64,000 bases of DNA from the NCBI RefSeq assembly GCF_900112235.1, contig NZ_FOLH01000005.1, positions 124,001-188,000 of the forward strand, written 5' to 3'. Source of the DNA: Marinospirillum celere. GTDB taxonomy: Bacteria; Pseudomonadota; Gammaproteobacteria; Pseudomonadales; Halomonadaceae. The translations under genes and the position numbers were made by a program. The notes under the pieces are model-generated. The model saw only the letters and a program-made list of their open reading frames with translations, ran no database searches and was not told the origin of the DNA. Shown here in pieces: positions 19,238 to 27,094 of this stretch. Each line of letters starts with the position of its first letter. Position 1 is the first letter of the stretch.

Positions 19238-19891
19238 ATGAATTTAGCCCTGTTTGACTTGGATAATACCCTGATTGCTGGTGATAGTGACCATGCTTGG
19301 GGAGAATTTCTTGTTGCCAAAAAGCTGGTGGACGCCCAAGAATACAAAGAAGCCAACGATCGCTACCTGGCCGCCTACCAGGAAGGTACCCTAGATATTC
19401 ATGAATACCTTAGCTTCTCACTTCGCCCCCTGACCCGCTATCCCGCGGCTGACCTCTATGCCTGGCGACAAGAATTTGTTGAGCAATGGATTCAACCCCT
19501 GGTGCTCGACAAGGGTTTGAAGCTACTGGAGCAACATCGCAACCAGGGTGACCAGCTGGTCATTATCACTGCCACCAACCGCTTCATTACCGCACCCATT
19601 GCTGAACTTTTAGGCGTTAAAGAGTTGATTGCCGTAGAACCGGAAATGCTGGATGGGCGCTACACCGGAAAAATCGTCGGCACCCCCAGCTTTAGAGAAG
19701 GCAAAATTACCTGCTTGGAAGAATGGCTGGATCAACACCAACTCAGCCTGGAAGGCAGCCACTTCTACAGCGACTCCCACAACGACCTGCCGCTGCTGAA
19801 GAAAGTAGCCAACCCCGTGGCCGTCGACCCAGACAACGAACTCCAGGCCTATGCCCAGCAACAAGGCTGGCCCGTCATCTCTCTGCGTTGA
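19238..19891 (+). CDS. HAD-IB family phosphatase (SerB-like)
   Basis: Haloacid-dehalogenase-type hydrolase of 217 residues. Motif I is FDLDNTLIAGDS near residue 6, motif II is VIITATNRF (about 108), and motif III/IV is SDSHNDLPLLKKVANPVAVDPD (about 178-199). Relatives dephosphorylate small phospho-metabolites such as phosphoserine or histidinol phosphate; the HAD-IB subclass has an all-helical cap. The same gene faces rppH-ptsP in pseudomonads. It ends 8 bp before trmO, and the two probably form an operon. Confidence 0.88.
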   Translation: MNLALFDLDNTLIAGDSDHAWGEFLVAKKLVDAQEYKEANDRYLAAYQEGTLDIHEYLSFSLRPLTRYPAADLYAWRQEFVEQWIQPLVLDKGLKLLEQHRNQGDQLVIITATNRFITAPIAELLGVKELIAVEPEMLDGRYTGKIVGTPSFREGKITCLEEWLDQHQLSLEGSHFYSDSHNDLPLLKKVANPVAVDPDNELQAYAQQQGWPVISLR

Positions 19892-19899
19892 TCGAACCC

Positions 19900-20598
19900 A
19901 TGACTTTTCAACTAGACAACCTGGGCCTTATCCACTCCTGTTACCAGGAAAAGTTTGCCGTGCCCCGTCAACCGGGGCTGGCTCCTTCGGCCTGGGCGAC
20001 TTTGGAGCTGCTACCGCCCTACAACCAACCGGAAACCGTGGAAGGCCTGGAAGCCTTTAGTCACCTATGGCTAACTTTTGTTTTTCATGAAAATCTGGAG
20101 AAGGGCTGGAAACCCCGAGTCAGGCCCCCTCGCCTAGGGGGCAATCTAAAACAAGGCGTCTTCGCCACCCGCTCCACCTTTCGACCCAATGGCCTGGGCC
20201 TGTCGGTCGTCAAGCTGGAAGGAATTGATTTAAGTGAAGGGGTGAAACTAAAACTCTCCGGCATCGACCTGGTAGACGGTACCCCGGTAGTGGATATCAA
20301 GCCCTACCTACCCTGGGCCGACAGCCTGCCACTAGCAGAGGCCGCCTGGGCTCCTGAACCACCGCAACTACTTCCAGTCACCTTCAGCCTTGAAGCCGAT
20401 CAACAACTCAACGACCACCCTGAAGGCACCCAGCTTAAACAACTCATCAGTGAAGTCTTGGCCCAAGACCCAAGACCCGCCTATCAGCGCGCCACAGCAG
20501 ATCGAATCTATGGCGTACAACTAGCAGGGTTTAATGTGAAATTTATTTATCGCCAGGAAAAGGAACAGGAGGTTATAGAAGTCGTGAGCTTGATCTAA
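19900..20598 (+). CDS. trmO: tRNA (N6-threonylcarbamoyladenosine37-N6)-methyltransferase TrmO
   Basis: SAM-dependent methyltransferase of the TsaA/YaeB family (232 residues), which methylates t6A37 in tRNA-Thr. Marks: a start module (LGLIHSCYQEKFAVPRQPGL), the SAM-binding stretch LWLTFVFHEN, VRPPRLGG, GVFATRSTFRPNGLGLSVV, and DIKPYLPWADS near residue 130. The C-terminal part (RPAYQRATADRIYGVQL) is the domain typical of the proteobacterial enzyme. The open frame continues upstream to 19723 inside the HAD gene, but the ATG at 19900 begins the conserved domain. Confidence 0.93.
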   Translation: MTFQLDNLGLIHSCYQEKFAVPRQPGLAPSAWATLELLPPYNQPETVEGLEAFSHLWLTFVFHENLEKGWKPRVRPPRLGGNLKQGVFATRSTFRPNGLGLSVVKLEGIDLSEGVKLKLSGIDLVDGTPVVDIKPYLPWADSLPLAEAAWAPEPPQLLPVTFSLEADQQLNDHPEGTQLKQLISEVLAQDPRPAYQRATADRIYGVQLAGFNVKFIYRQEKEQEVIEVVSLI

Positions 20599-20607
20599 GA
20601 AGCCAAC

Positions 20608-21081
20608 TCAAATACAAAGGTTTCCCTCGGTTTTGCCACGCCGACAATAATGACGTGTCTCCACCTTCGTAGGCTGCCAACAGCCGTTGGTTTTCTCCAA
20701 GGTAAGTTGGTAATCCGTGCCAGCAACGGAGTCGTCTTTAAACCCCCAGCGCTGGACAAGACCAGTAGCCGTGTCCTGCTGGTGCCTTGTGCGAAGATCA
20801 ACAGTTAGATTGTCCGGTTTTTCCGGGCCAATCAGACCATGAAAAGCCGCCCAGGCTTCGGTGGTCTGCTGAGGGCTGGCACATTCGTCGTGGCTGGTTT
20901 CCAAAGATGGGGCTCGCTCCCAGTCAGTTACCGCAGGCTCAAACCCCAGATTAGCAGGCACCCGCTCCAAATAACCCGCCCACTCAGGCTGCACAAAGAA
21001 ATCATCACTCGTCCCCTTGGCACAACCGACAAGCAACAACCCAGCAAACACCACCATCAATAAGCGTTGCAGCAGATCCAT
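20608..21081 (-). CDS. Hypothetical lipoprotein
   Basis: Protein of about 157 residues with a short signal and lipobox LLLVGCAKG (cysteine near residue 20), so probably anchored in the outer or inner membrane. The mature part has four more cysteines (DECASP, NGCWQP, HYCRRG and the penultimate Cys) and no recognised domain. The ATG at 21081 overlaps by one base the stop of a possible 33-residue frame (TGATG), which itself overlaps the toxin gene, suggesting coupled translation with the RelBE module. It converges with trmO, 9 bp apart. Function unknown. Confidence 0.7.
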   Translation of the reverse strand: MDLLQRLLMVVFAGLLLVGCAKGTSDDFFVQPEWAGYLERVPANLGFEPAVTDWERAPSLETSHDECASPQQTTEAWAAFHGLIGPEKPDNLTVDLRTRHQQDTATGLVQRWGFKDDSVAGTDYQLTLEKTNGCWQPTKVETRHYCRRGKTEGNLCI

Positions 21082-21182
21082 CAACCCACCCCTCGACTCA
21101 AAATATCACCCTTAGGATTACCGGCTAAAACCTTCAAGCCTACTGACTTAAAAGAGGGCAGAAGGTTCTTAGGTAAGGTCAC
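21081..21182 (-). CDS. Possible 33-residue ORF linking toxin and lipoprotein genes
   Basis: A GTG at 21182 overlaps the stop codon of the RelE-like toxin (GTGA arrangement). The frame encodes 33 residues beginning VTLPKNLLPSFKSVGLKVLA and ending in DILSRGVG, and its stop overlaps the ATG of the lipoprotein gene by one base. The peptide is basic, without membrane segment. It fills exactly the gap between two genes with overlaps at both ends, which argues that it is translated, but it could also be the remnant C-terminus of a lost gene. I recognise no family. Confidence 0.4.
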   Translation of the reverse strand: MTLPKNLLPSFKSVGLKVLAGNPKGDILSRGVG

Positions 21183-21463
21183 TTTCGCCGTCCGAGGGGT
21201 GTATAAATCTTGCCTTTTTCTCGTTTGCCAACAGCAAGCACATAGACAAGCAGTTGATCATCAACCACTTCATATACCAGCCGGTAACCAGCCGAACGAA
21301 GTTTAATTTTATAGACCGAATCATACCCACTCAGTTTATCTGCAGGAACTCGGGGATTTTCTAAACGCTCGGCCAGCTTCTTTTTAAACTGGCTCTTGAT
21401 GGGAGACCCAAGCTTTTCCCACTCTTTCAGGGCAGCAGGAAGAAACTTCAGCTTATAGGTCAT
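21179..21463 (-). CDS. RelE/ParE-family toxin
   Basis: Toxin of 94 residues with the RelE fold: MTYKLKFLPAALKEWEKL at the start, a basic helix SQFKKKLAERLENP, then DSVYKIKLRSAGYRLVYEV and VYVLAVGKREKGKIY. RelE proteins cut mRNA in the ribosomal A site; the basic residues and the C-terminal Arg-Tyr pattern are consistent with the mRNase type rather than the gyrase-directed ParE type. It overlaps its antitoxin gene by 11 bp, the antitoxin being first, which is the standard order. Confidence 0.9.
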   Translation of the reverse strand: MTYKLKFLPAALKEWEKLGSPIKSQFKKKLAERLENPRVPADKLSGYDSVYKIKLRSAGYRLVYEVVDDQLLVYVLAVGKREKGKIYTPLGRRK

Positions 21464-21704
21464 CCAGCGACACCGTTACAGCCTTATCCTTGTCGCCACG
21501 GCGCTCTTCTACAAGCTTGGCCAGCTCATAGTCATCCAGCATATCCATCAAGGCTTCATAGGTCTCTGCTGGGATCAGATAAGCCGCTGGCTTGTTGTGA
21601 TTCAAAACCGCTATAGGTGACCCACTTGCCTGGGAAAGCAAAGCAGAAGGATTTTTCTTTAACTCTGAAATACTTACGGAAAAATCTGCGAGTACCTGGC
21701 GCAT
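21453..21704 (-). CDS. RelB/StbD-type (Phd/YefM) antitoxin
   Basis: Antitoxin of 83 residues. The N-terminal half is the DNA-binding Phd/YefM fold (VSISELKKNPSALLSQASGSP, followed by IAVLNHNKPAAYLIPAETYEALM), and the acidic C-terminal tail (LVEERRGDKDKAVTVSLDDL region) would wrap the toxin. The pair normally represses its own promoter; an inverted repeat lies directly upstream. The module sits in the accessory segment between trmO and purC. Confidence 0.9.
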   Translation of the reverse strand: MRQVLADFSVSISELKKNPSALLSQASGSPIAVLNHNKPAAYLIPAETYEALMDMLDDYELAKLVEERRGDKDKAVTVSLDDL

Positions 21705-21718
21705 AAGAAACCTCTACT

Positions 21719-21750
21719 AAGAGCCAAATTATGGTCTTATATTAGCTCTT
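21719..21750 (-). promoter_or_regulatory. Inverted repeat and likely promoter of the toxin-antitoxin operon
   Basis: AAGAGC at one end and GCTCTT at the other frame a 32-bp AT-rich block 15 bp before the antitoxin start. Within it, on the minus strand, CATAAT can serve as -10, with TTATAA 17 bp upstream as a weak -35. The arrangement suits autorepression by the antitoxin-toxin complex. Confidence 0.5.
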
Positions 21751-21789
21751 TTATAAGCTGACCGCTACTAGGGGAAGGCATACAGGGTT

Positions 21790-21817
21790 GAAAATAACCG
21801 GATGTCCGGGGTTATTG
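21790..21817 (-). terminator. Possible terminator after the accessory membrane protein gene
   Basis: AATAACC and GGTTATT arms enclose CCGGA-TG-TCCGG. On the minus strand the stem is followed by a weak T-rich stretch (TTATTTTC). It lies 18 bp after the stop of the 136-residue gene and before the antitoxin promoter. Confidence 0.45.
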
Positions 21818-21834
21818 AGCCACTACAGGCTTGG

Positions 21835-22245
21835 TTAGTTACTTCGAAGTTTGTCAACGAACTGTTCTCTCATGCGGTACATGGGGCAATTACCAGGCGT
21901 GACATCAACGATGTACCCGATCTCTTCGAGGTGTGCGATAGCTGCACTCAGATCCGAGTGCACATCTGTATGATACTCGAACGCAGGCTCTGAACGGCTG
22001 ACCGTTGTGCGGCTGCTTTTGACGAAAAAATACCGAACACTAACAAAATCGGTATGCTTGGCATTTTCTTTCATTTCGGCGATGACCTTCGGGAAGCGCT
22101 TTTCCAAGTCTGCCCATTCTTCATCCACTGCTGAGGCCAATTCCTTCGACCTTCTCTTATCGGTGTATTTTTCGCCCAAGTAGTGTCCAGCGGCACCAGT
22201 TATAGCGCCGACAACGAAGCCTACTGTCAATGAGAAAATATCCAT
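21835..22245 (-). CDS. Unrecognised protein with N-terminal membrane segment
   Basis: Product of 136 residues starting MDIFSLTVGFVVGAITGAAG: one glycine-rich membrane helix (about residues 3-22), then a basic stretch (GEKYTDKRRSKEL), a helical region and a C-terminal alpha/beta part with FEYHTDVHSDLSAAIAHLEE and a final CPMYRMREQFVDKL. The frame could begin at a TTG at 22266, but the ATG at 22245 begins the membrane helix. No family is recognised. It lies directly downstream of a GTTAGGC sequence resembling an integron cassette boundary and upstream of the toxin-antitoxin pair. Confidence 0.65.
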   Translation of the reverse strand: MDIFSLTVGFVVGAITGAAGHYLGEKYTDKRRSKELASAVDEEWADLEKRFPKVIAEMKENAKHTDFVSVRYFFVKSSRTTVSRSEPAFEYHTDVHSDLSAAIAHLEEIGYIVDVTPGNCPMYRMREQFVDKLRSN

Positions 22246-22490
22246 ACTAAATTTGCCTAACGCCAATATTAAACGGTGCCTTTGGTGTGCAACGGAAAGG
22301 GCGTCCGGTGGTGACCCACAGGGCCTTAACGAACTTGAATGCTTGCTTAAATGGCTTGGAGCCCTAGCTGCAGAGCCAAAAACAAAAACGCAGCGACGAA
22401 CGAGTAAGCCTGAAGCCGATAAAAAACTTGCTCAATTTTTGTAGGTCTACGCCAGATCTTTATCGGAGCGCCCGACCCAGATTCTTGCGC
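22246..22490. other. Gap in the accessory segment with an attC-like half site
   Basis: No convincing gene fills these 245 bp. On the minus strand, GTTTAAT, a 6-bp spacer and GTTAGGC (22256-22275) have the layout of the L' and R' boxes at the 3' end of an integron attC site, immediately before the ATG of the 136-residue gene. A matching left half (RYYYAAC) is not clear; a partly complementary block lies around 22315-22330. A TTG-started plus-strand frame (22253-22444) has cysteine-rich, non-family-like composition and was not accepted. Confidence 0.3.
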
Positions 22491-22775
22491 CTATCGCACT
22501 TGCTCGGCAGCGTCCTCAAGATGATACATGGGATTCATCATGATCCGGTGTTGGACAAGGACGCCAAACAAAACCGACAAAAATAACAGTATTGAAGCTG
22601 CAATGTAGAGCCAGCCACCATCAGATTTGACGGAAGCGAGGATCGTTATGCAGGCGATAGAGATCGTAAGAAGCAATCGCGTGAATGCTTTATATTCGTC
22701 TCCATGCTGGTTCAGCAGTTTGTGTTCCAGATCATCAAATGTCTGCATCACATCATCCATTTTACTCATAAGCAT
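22491..22775 (-). CDS. Unrecognised two-helix membrane protein
   Basis: About 94 residues: an acidic N-terminal helix (MDDVMQTFDDLEHKLLNQHG), two membrane segments (about residues 34-51 and 55-76, LLLTISIACITILASV and YIAASILLFLSVLFGVLV) and a short cytoplasmic tail. GGAG with 6 nt spacing before the ATG at 22775 favours that start over a codon 12 bp upstream. The layout resembles small holin-like or effector-anchoring proteins only in a general way; no family is recognised. It is the upstream member of the minus-strand accessory run. Confidence 0.65.
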   Translation of the reverse strand: MLMSKMDDVMQTFDDLEHKLLNQHGDEYKAFTRLLLTISIACITILASVKSDGGWLYIAASILLFLSVLFGVLVQHRIMMNPMYHLEDAAEQVR

Positions 22776-23000
22776 ACTAGGCTCCATGCTCTAAACATCC
22801 ATCTTCATCTAATTCCAACTTACCGATTTTCCAGGCGAATGTCCATTCGTCTACTAAGGTCTTATGTTTGAGATTGAGCTTGCTTGTTTTGTATCTGGGC
22901 AGTTTTTAATTTTGGGCAGGAGATTAGCTTTATAAACTTTAGGAGCTGCTAACGGGGAGGGAGTTTTTTTGGGAAGTCCTTTTCCCAGTGTGGTGCAGTG

Positions 23001-23714
23001 TTAATCGAATTGAATGCCGAGTCTGCGTCCGACTTCTTCGTAGGCTTCAACGACGCCGCCGAGGCCTTGGCGGAAGCGGTCTTTGTCGAGTTTTTCGCGG
23101 GTTTTGGCGTCCCAGAGTCGGCAGCCATCGGGTGAGAATTCGTCGCCCAGGGTGATTTGGCCGTGGAAGTCTCCAAACTCTAGCTTGTAGTCCACCAGTA
23201 GCAGGCCTGCATCCGCAAAGAGGCGCTGTAAAACGCCGTTGACTTCATAGGTCAGGCGTTTCATTTCTTTAAGTTGGTCTTCTGTTGCCCAGCCAAAGGT
23301 AATGGCCAGGGCTTCATTGATCATGGGGTCGCCCTGAGCGTCATTTTTCAAAAATAGCTCATAGGTGGGTGGGTTGAGGGTTTGGCCTTCTTCTACACCC
23401 AGGCGCTTGCACAGGCTGCCCGCGCTGATGTTGCGAACCACGCATTCAACAGGCAGCATTTTCATGCATTTAACCAGGGCTTCCCGGTCATTCAAACGCT
23501 TTTCAAAGTGCGTGGGAATACCGGCTTCTTTGAGCTTTTCCATAATAAAGGCGTTGAAGATGTTGTTGACCTTGCCTTTACGGTCCAGCTGTTCTTTCTT
23601 CTTGCCATCAAAGGCACTGGTATCGTCACGAAATTCAAGGATTAAAAGATCAGCATCATCGGTTTTGAAAACTGATTTGGCCTTGCCTGAATAGAGTTCT
23701 TCACGCTTTTCCAC
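23001..23714 (-). CDS. purC: Phosphoribosylaminoimidazole-succinocarboxamide synthase
   Basis: SAICAR synthetase (237 residues), the ATP-dependent step that joins aspartate to CAIR in purine synthesis. It starts [15 protein letters not shown], with [14 protein letters not shown] near residue 27, [18 protein letters not shown] near 90 and [10 protein letters not shown] near 170, all typical. The first codon is GTG (23712-23714), preceded by GGAG at 6 nt. It closes the dapA-bamC-MBL-purC run; purL lies elsewhere in this window. Confidence 0.97.
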   Translation of the reverse strand: MEKREELYSGKAKSVFKTDDADLLILEFRDDTSAFDGKKKEQLDRKGKVNNIFNAFIMEKLKEAGIPTHFEKRLNDREALVKCMKMLPVECVVRNISAGSLCKRLGVEEGQTLNPPTYELFLKNDAQGDPMINEALAITFGWATEDQLKEMKRLTYEVNGVLQRLFADAGLLLVDYKLEFGDFHGQITLGDEFSPDGCRLWDAKTREKLDKDRFRQGLGGVVEAYEEVGRRLGIQFD

Positions 23715-23809
23715 TAGTGTCTCCGGGCGGGTATTTCGAGGTAAAAAATCTGGAAATGAAAAATTGCAGACAAGGATAGCAGGCTGGTATTAAAAGTCAC
23801 GGGGCTTTT

Positions 23810-24586
23810 TCAAGCCAGTTCGCGCCAGTCAAATCCCTTGTCCTGGTCAGCCAGGGTGACCCAGTCCGGCGTGGTGCTTAAAGCGGCGGCCAGTGTTTGG
23901 CGGGCCAGGTCGGGGCAGTTGTTTTGTTCACTCAAATGCGAGGCAACCAGATGGCTAAGCTGGCTTGCATCCAGTTGTTGCAAGAGGTGGGCGGCCTGTT
24001 GGTTGCTCAAGTGTCCATAGTCGCCCCCGACCCGTCTTTTTAGTGAAGGCGGGTAAGGCCCCTGGGCCAACAGTTGAGGGTCATGGTTGGCTTCCAAAAC
24101 CAGGCCCTGGCAGCGGCGATAATGGCGGACCACATGCGGCGTGATTGAGCCCAGATCCGTCAGTACCCCTAAGCGCTTGGCACCATTGCCGAGAATAAAC
24201 TGAACGGGTTCACGCGCATCATGGGGCACAGTGACCGGCCAGACTTCCAGGTCATCGATTGCAAAAGGGTGTTCGGGGTTGATTTTGCGCCAATCAGCTA
24301 CCTTGCCCAGTTTGCCGGATAAGCGGGTACCCGGCGTTGTGTACAGGGGCAGTTGATAGCGACGGCAGAGGGCACCCACACCGGCAATATGATCACCATG
24401 TTCATGGGTCACCAACACGGCTGTTAGCTCAGCTGGGTCAACATCCTGTTGTTGCAGCCGTCGACTGATTTCTTTCAGGGTAAAACCACAGTCAATCAAG
24501 ACCTGGGTTTTACCCGCTTTCACCAGGGTTGCATTGCCTTTGCTGCCACTCCCCAGCGAACAGAAACGGATACGACTTGAAATCAA
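23810..24586 (-). CDS. Metallo-beta-lactamase-fold hydrolase (YycJ/WalJ-like)
   Basis: About 258 residues. SRIRFCSLGSGSKGNATLV opens the fold, VLVTHEHGDHIAGV is the metal motif (HxHxDH), VPHDAREP supplies the third histidine region, and GVLTDLG and LVASHLSEQNN close the site. The GSGSKGN start and size match the YycJ-like group of predicted single-strand exonucleases or phosphodiesterases; the reaction is not established here. The start is uncertain: a TTG at 24586 overlaps the bamC stop (TTGA), and another TTG lies at 24607. It sits between bamC and purC as in pseudomonads. Confidence 0.85.
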   Translation of the reverse strand: MISSRIRFCSLGSGSKGNATLVKAGKTQVLIDCGFTLKEISRRLQQQDVDPAELTAVLVTHEHGDHIAGVGALCRRYQLPLYTTPGTRLSGKLGKVADWRKINPEHPFAIDDLEVWPVTVPHDAREPVQFILGNGAKRLGVLTDLGSITPHVVRHYRRCQGLVLEANHDPQLLAQGPYPPSLKRRVGGDYGHLSNQQAAHLLQQLDASQLSHLVASHLSEQNNCPDLARQTLAAALSTTPDWVTLADQDKGFDWRELA

Positions 24587-25572
24587 CGCAACTGGCGCTC
24601 CAGCCAACGTAGGAGTTCTTCTTCAACGGCTACTGGAGCTGCTTCACCGGGTTCGACTTCGACCAGTAAGTCCAACTCATTGTTGTACTCGGCCAGATAG
24701 AGCTGGTAGTGGTGTTCATCGGCACCTGGACCGCGTCTGAACAGGCGGGCAAAGAAGCCGCGACGCCGTTCATCTTGGGGCACATAACGCAGGTAGAAGC
24801 GGCCTTCACTTCTGTTGAAGTCATCCAAACGCTGAATGTCTTCATCAAATTCATCTTCCAGCAGGCGTACCAGTTCACTCCAGACCCGGTCGTATTCCAA
24901 GCGGAATACCAGTACCTGGCGTCCATCACGGTCGACTAAACGTACATTGCGGGTTGAATGCAGGGTTTGTGCTTGCTGGGAAACGCGCTGATCACCCTCT
25001 TGCAGGCTGGCTTGCAGGTAGTTTTCCAGGCCCATCAAGCGGGTACGGTCATACTCACTAAAAGCAAGAGTGCGGTTATCTTCAACAGAGCGCAGGCGTA
25101 CTTCTGAGGTTCCACGACGTACCCCTTGACGCAGTTCAATACGCTGGGCGGCAAGATCACTGGCCTGGTCGGCTTCCAGGAGAATTTCACCACGACCCGG
25201 GTTGCTGCCGGTTACGGCAACATCCAGTTCGTCTGAATAGGCTTGCAGCGCTGGCCAAACTTCAGCCGGGCTGCGTTGAACCAGCAGCCAGGCCGCGTCT
25301 TCGTCGGTGCGCTGATCAACGATGGGGGTATCTGAGCCAGTGATTCGCATTGATTCGGGACGTGGCACATCGCCGGAGCGGGCTTGTGCAGACCGTTCTG
25401 CTTGCGGAATCGGCATGGCATCCCGGTGACGGATATCATCCGGTAAAGCATGCTCGGCTTTTTCAGCGTCCCGATAATCATCAGCACGATCTCGGTATTC
25501 GCTGCTGCTGCATCCACTCACCACCAAGGCAGAAAGCAAAGCTACAGCCGTGTAGGTTTGCACGGGTTTCAT
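24583..25572 (-). CDS. bamC: Outer membrane protein assembly factor BamC
   Basis: Lipoprotein of 329 residues, part of the Bam complex that inserts beta-barrel proteins. A signal peptide ends at the lipobox VVSGC (Cys near residue 21). A long unstructured stretch follows, then two helix-grip domains (about 90-200 and 215-329), the second ending LRWLERQLR. The N-terminal linker is rich in Arg/Asp, as in relatives. It overlaps the dapA stop by 4 bp, and the dapA-bamC order is conserved in gammaproteobacteria. Confidence 0.93.
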   Translation of the reverse strand: MKPVQTYTAVALLSALVVSGCSSSEYRDRADDYRDAEKAEHALPDDIRHRDAMPIPQAERSAQARSGDVPRPESMRITGSDTPIVDQRTDEDAAWLLVQRSPAEVWPALQAYSDELDVAVTGSNPGRGEILLEADQASDLAAQRIELRQGVRRGTSEVRLRSVEDNRTLAFSEYDRTRLMGLENYLQASLQEGDQRVSQQAQTLHSTRNVRLVDRDGRQVLVFRLEYDRVWSELVRLLEDEFDEDIQRLDDFNRSEGRFYLRYVPQDERRRGFFARLFRRGPGADEHHYQLYLAEYNNELDLLVEVEPGEAAPVAVEEELLRWLERQLR

Positions 25573-26453
25573 TTGTTGAGTACTCCAGCCATTTCCAGTG
25601 CTTCGTGAATGGTTGTCCGGTACTTTTCTGACAGAGGCGTCAGGGGCAAGCGAATGCCGCGTTCAATCAAGCCCATTTCATAAAGCGCCCACTTGGCCGG
25701 AATGGGGTTGGATTCCACGAACAGGCCGGTGTGTAAGGGCAACAGGCGGGTATTAATTTGGTGGGCCAGGCTTTCATCACCCGCCAGAGCAGCAGCACAC
25801 ATATCATGCATTTGACGGGGCGCGACATTGGCTGTGACCGAAATATCACCCTGGCCGCCCATCAGAATAAAATCGCAGGCCGTGGCATCATCCCCGGAGA
25901 AGAGTTTGAAGTCCGTACCCCGGAAGCTATCAACCAGGAACTTGGCTCGTTCCAGATCACCGGTGGCATCTTTAAGAGCAACGATCTTGTCCACTTCGGC
26001 CAAACGCAGCACGGTTTCATTGTGCATATCGACAGCGGTACGGCCAGGCACATTGTAAAGAATGATGGGCAGGTCACTGGCTTCAGCAATCGCCTTGTAA
26101 TGCAGATACAGGCCTTCCTGGGTCGGCTTGTTGTAGTAGGGCGTCGCGGACAGGCAGTAGTCAGCGCCTACTTTGCTGGCGTAGCGGGTGAGTTCTATTG
26201 CTTCGGTAGTGGCATTGGCACCGGTTCCTGCAATCACAGGAATACGCCCTTTTACGCGCTCGACTACGCGTCTGATGACATCAAAGTGTTCGGCAAAACT
26301 CAGCGTCGAAGGCTCACCAGTCGTGCCCGCAGCAACGATACCGTCTGTTGCATTGTCCAGATGAAAATCGATCAAGCGATCCAGCGCCTCCCAATCAACT
26401 TCACCGGTCAGGGTCATGGGGGTTACCAGGGCAACCATGCTGCCTTTAATCAT
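25569..26453 (-). CDS. dapA: 4-hydroxy-tetrahydrodipicolinate synthase
   Basis: Condenses pyruvate with aspartate semialdehyde at the branch to lysine and diaminopimelate. The 294-residue TIM barrel has [13 protein letters not shown] at the start, [11 protein letters not shown] near residue 41, [14 protein letters not shown] with the catalytic tyrosine near 106, LYNVPGRT near 133 and the Schiff-base lysine in [10 protein letters not shown] near 161. The open frame extends to 26525, but the ATG at 26453 has GGAG 7 nt upstream and the family start. First gene of the dapA-bamC-MBL-purC run, divergent from bcp. Confidence 0.97.
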   Translation of the reverse strand: MIKGSMVALVTPMTLTGEVDWEALDRLIDFHLDNATDGIVAAGTTGEPSTLSFAEHFDVIRRVVERVKGRIPVIAGTGANATTEAIELTRYASKVGADYCLSATPYYNKPTQEGLYLHYKAIAEASDLPIILYNVPGRTAVDMHNETVLRLAEVDKIVALKDATGDLERAKFLVDSFRGTDFKLFSGDDATACDFILMGGQGDISVTANVAPRQMHDMCAAALAGDESLAHQINTRLLPLHTGLFVESNPIPAKWALYEMGLIERGIRLPLTPLSEKYRTTIHEALEMAGVLNK

Positions 26454-26560
26454 GCTGCGTCTCCAAAAAAACGGGTTAGTGCTTAGCCAATTGCGTATTG
26501 TTGCCTTTAAGCGCTTCAGGCTCAAGCATTGAGATGCAAGTTAGCCTAATTTTTAGTGCC

Positions 26561-26588
26561 TTGGCTGGCTTTTTTGTTGTGTTATAGT
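26561..26588 (+). promoter_or_regulatory. Likely sigma-70 promoter of bcp
   Basis: TTGGCT (26561-26566) and TATAGT (26583-26588) are separated by 16 bp, 38 bp before the bcp start codon. Both elements differ from consensus by one or two bases. Confidence 0.5.
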
Positions 26589-26626
26589 TTTCTTATCCAT
26601 TATCCAGCTCAAGGGAGACTTGTTTT

Positions 26627-27094
26627 ATGAGCTTCAATCTCGGCGATACCCTTCCCGACTTTACAGCCCAAGCCACCAGCGATCAGGAAATTCAGCTCTC
26701 TCAATTCAAGGGCAAAAACCTGGTGATTTATTTTTATCCCAAGGACAGCACCCCCGGATGCACAACTCAAGGCGGTGATTTTCGTGATCTCTATGCCGAT
26801 TTTCAGGCTGCCAATACTGAAATCCTCGGGGTTTCCCGTGATGGCCTGCGCAGCCATGAGAATTTTAAAGCCAAGCAGAATTTTCCCTTTGAATTAATCA
26901 GTGACAAGGATGAAAGCCTCTGCAAGCTGTTTGATGTGATCAAGCTGAAAAAAATGTACGGCAAAGAGCACTATGGCATTGAGCGCAGCACCTTCTTGAT
27001 TGATCGTGAAGGCAAGCTGGCTCAGGAGTGGCGCAAGGTTAAGGTTCCCGGTCATGTTCAAGAAGTGCTGGAAGCAGCCCAGGCGCTCGACTAG
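26627..27094 (+). CDS. bcp: Thioredoxin-dependent peroxiredoxin Bcp
   Basis: Cytoplasmic peroxidase (155 residues) of the BCP/PrxQ group that removes hydrogen peroxide and organic peroxides. LVIYFYPKDSTPGCTTQ holds the peroxidatic cysteine (about residue 46); the usual resolving Cys five residues later is not present (sequence TTQGGDF), so this is probably the one-Cys-in-helix variant with the second cysteine elsewhere (Cys at DESLCKLF, about 101). GVSRDGLRSHENFKAKQNFPF and GIERSTFLIDREG are typical. AGGGAG lies before the ATG. Divergent from dapA. Confidence 0.94.
   Translation: MSFNLGDTLPDFTAQATSDQEIQLSQFKGKNLVIYFYPKDSTPGCTTQGGDFRDLYADFQAANTEILGVSRDGLRSHENFKAKQNFPFELISDKDESLCKLFDVIKLKKMYGKEHYGIERSTFLIDREGKLAQEWRKVKVPGHVQEVLEAAQALD

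Noticed and set aside
22253-22444. Plus-strand frame of 63 residues in the accessory gap
   Set aside because: Starts at a TTG without a clear ribosome-binding site, overlaps the attC-like half site, and lacks any recognisable pattern; it reads against the surrounding minus-strand genes.
22960-22992. GGGAA/TTCCC stem as a purC terminator
   Set aside because: On the minus strand the stem is followed by A, not T; the T-run lies on the wrong side.
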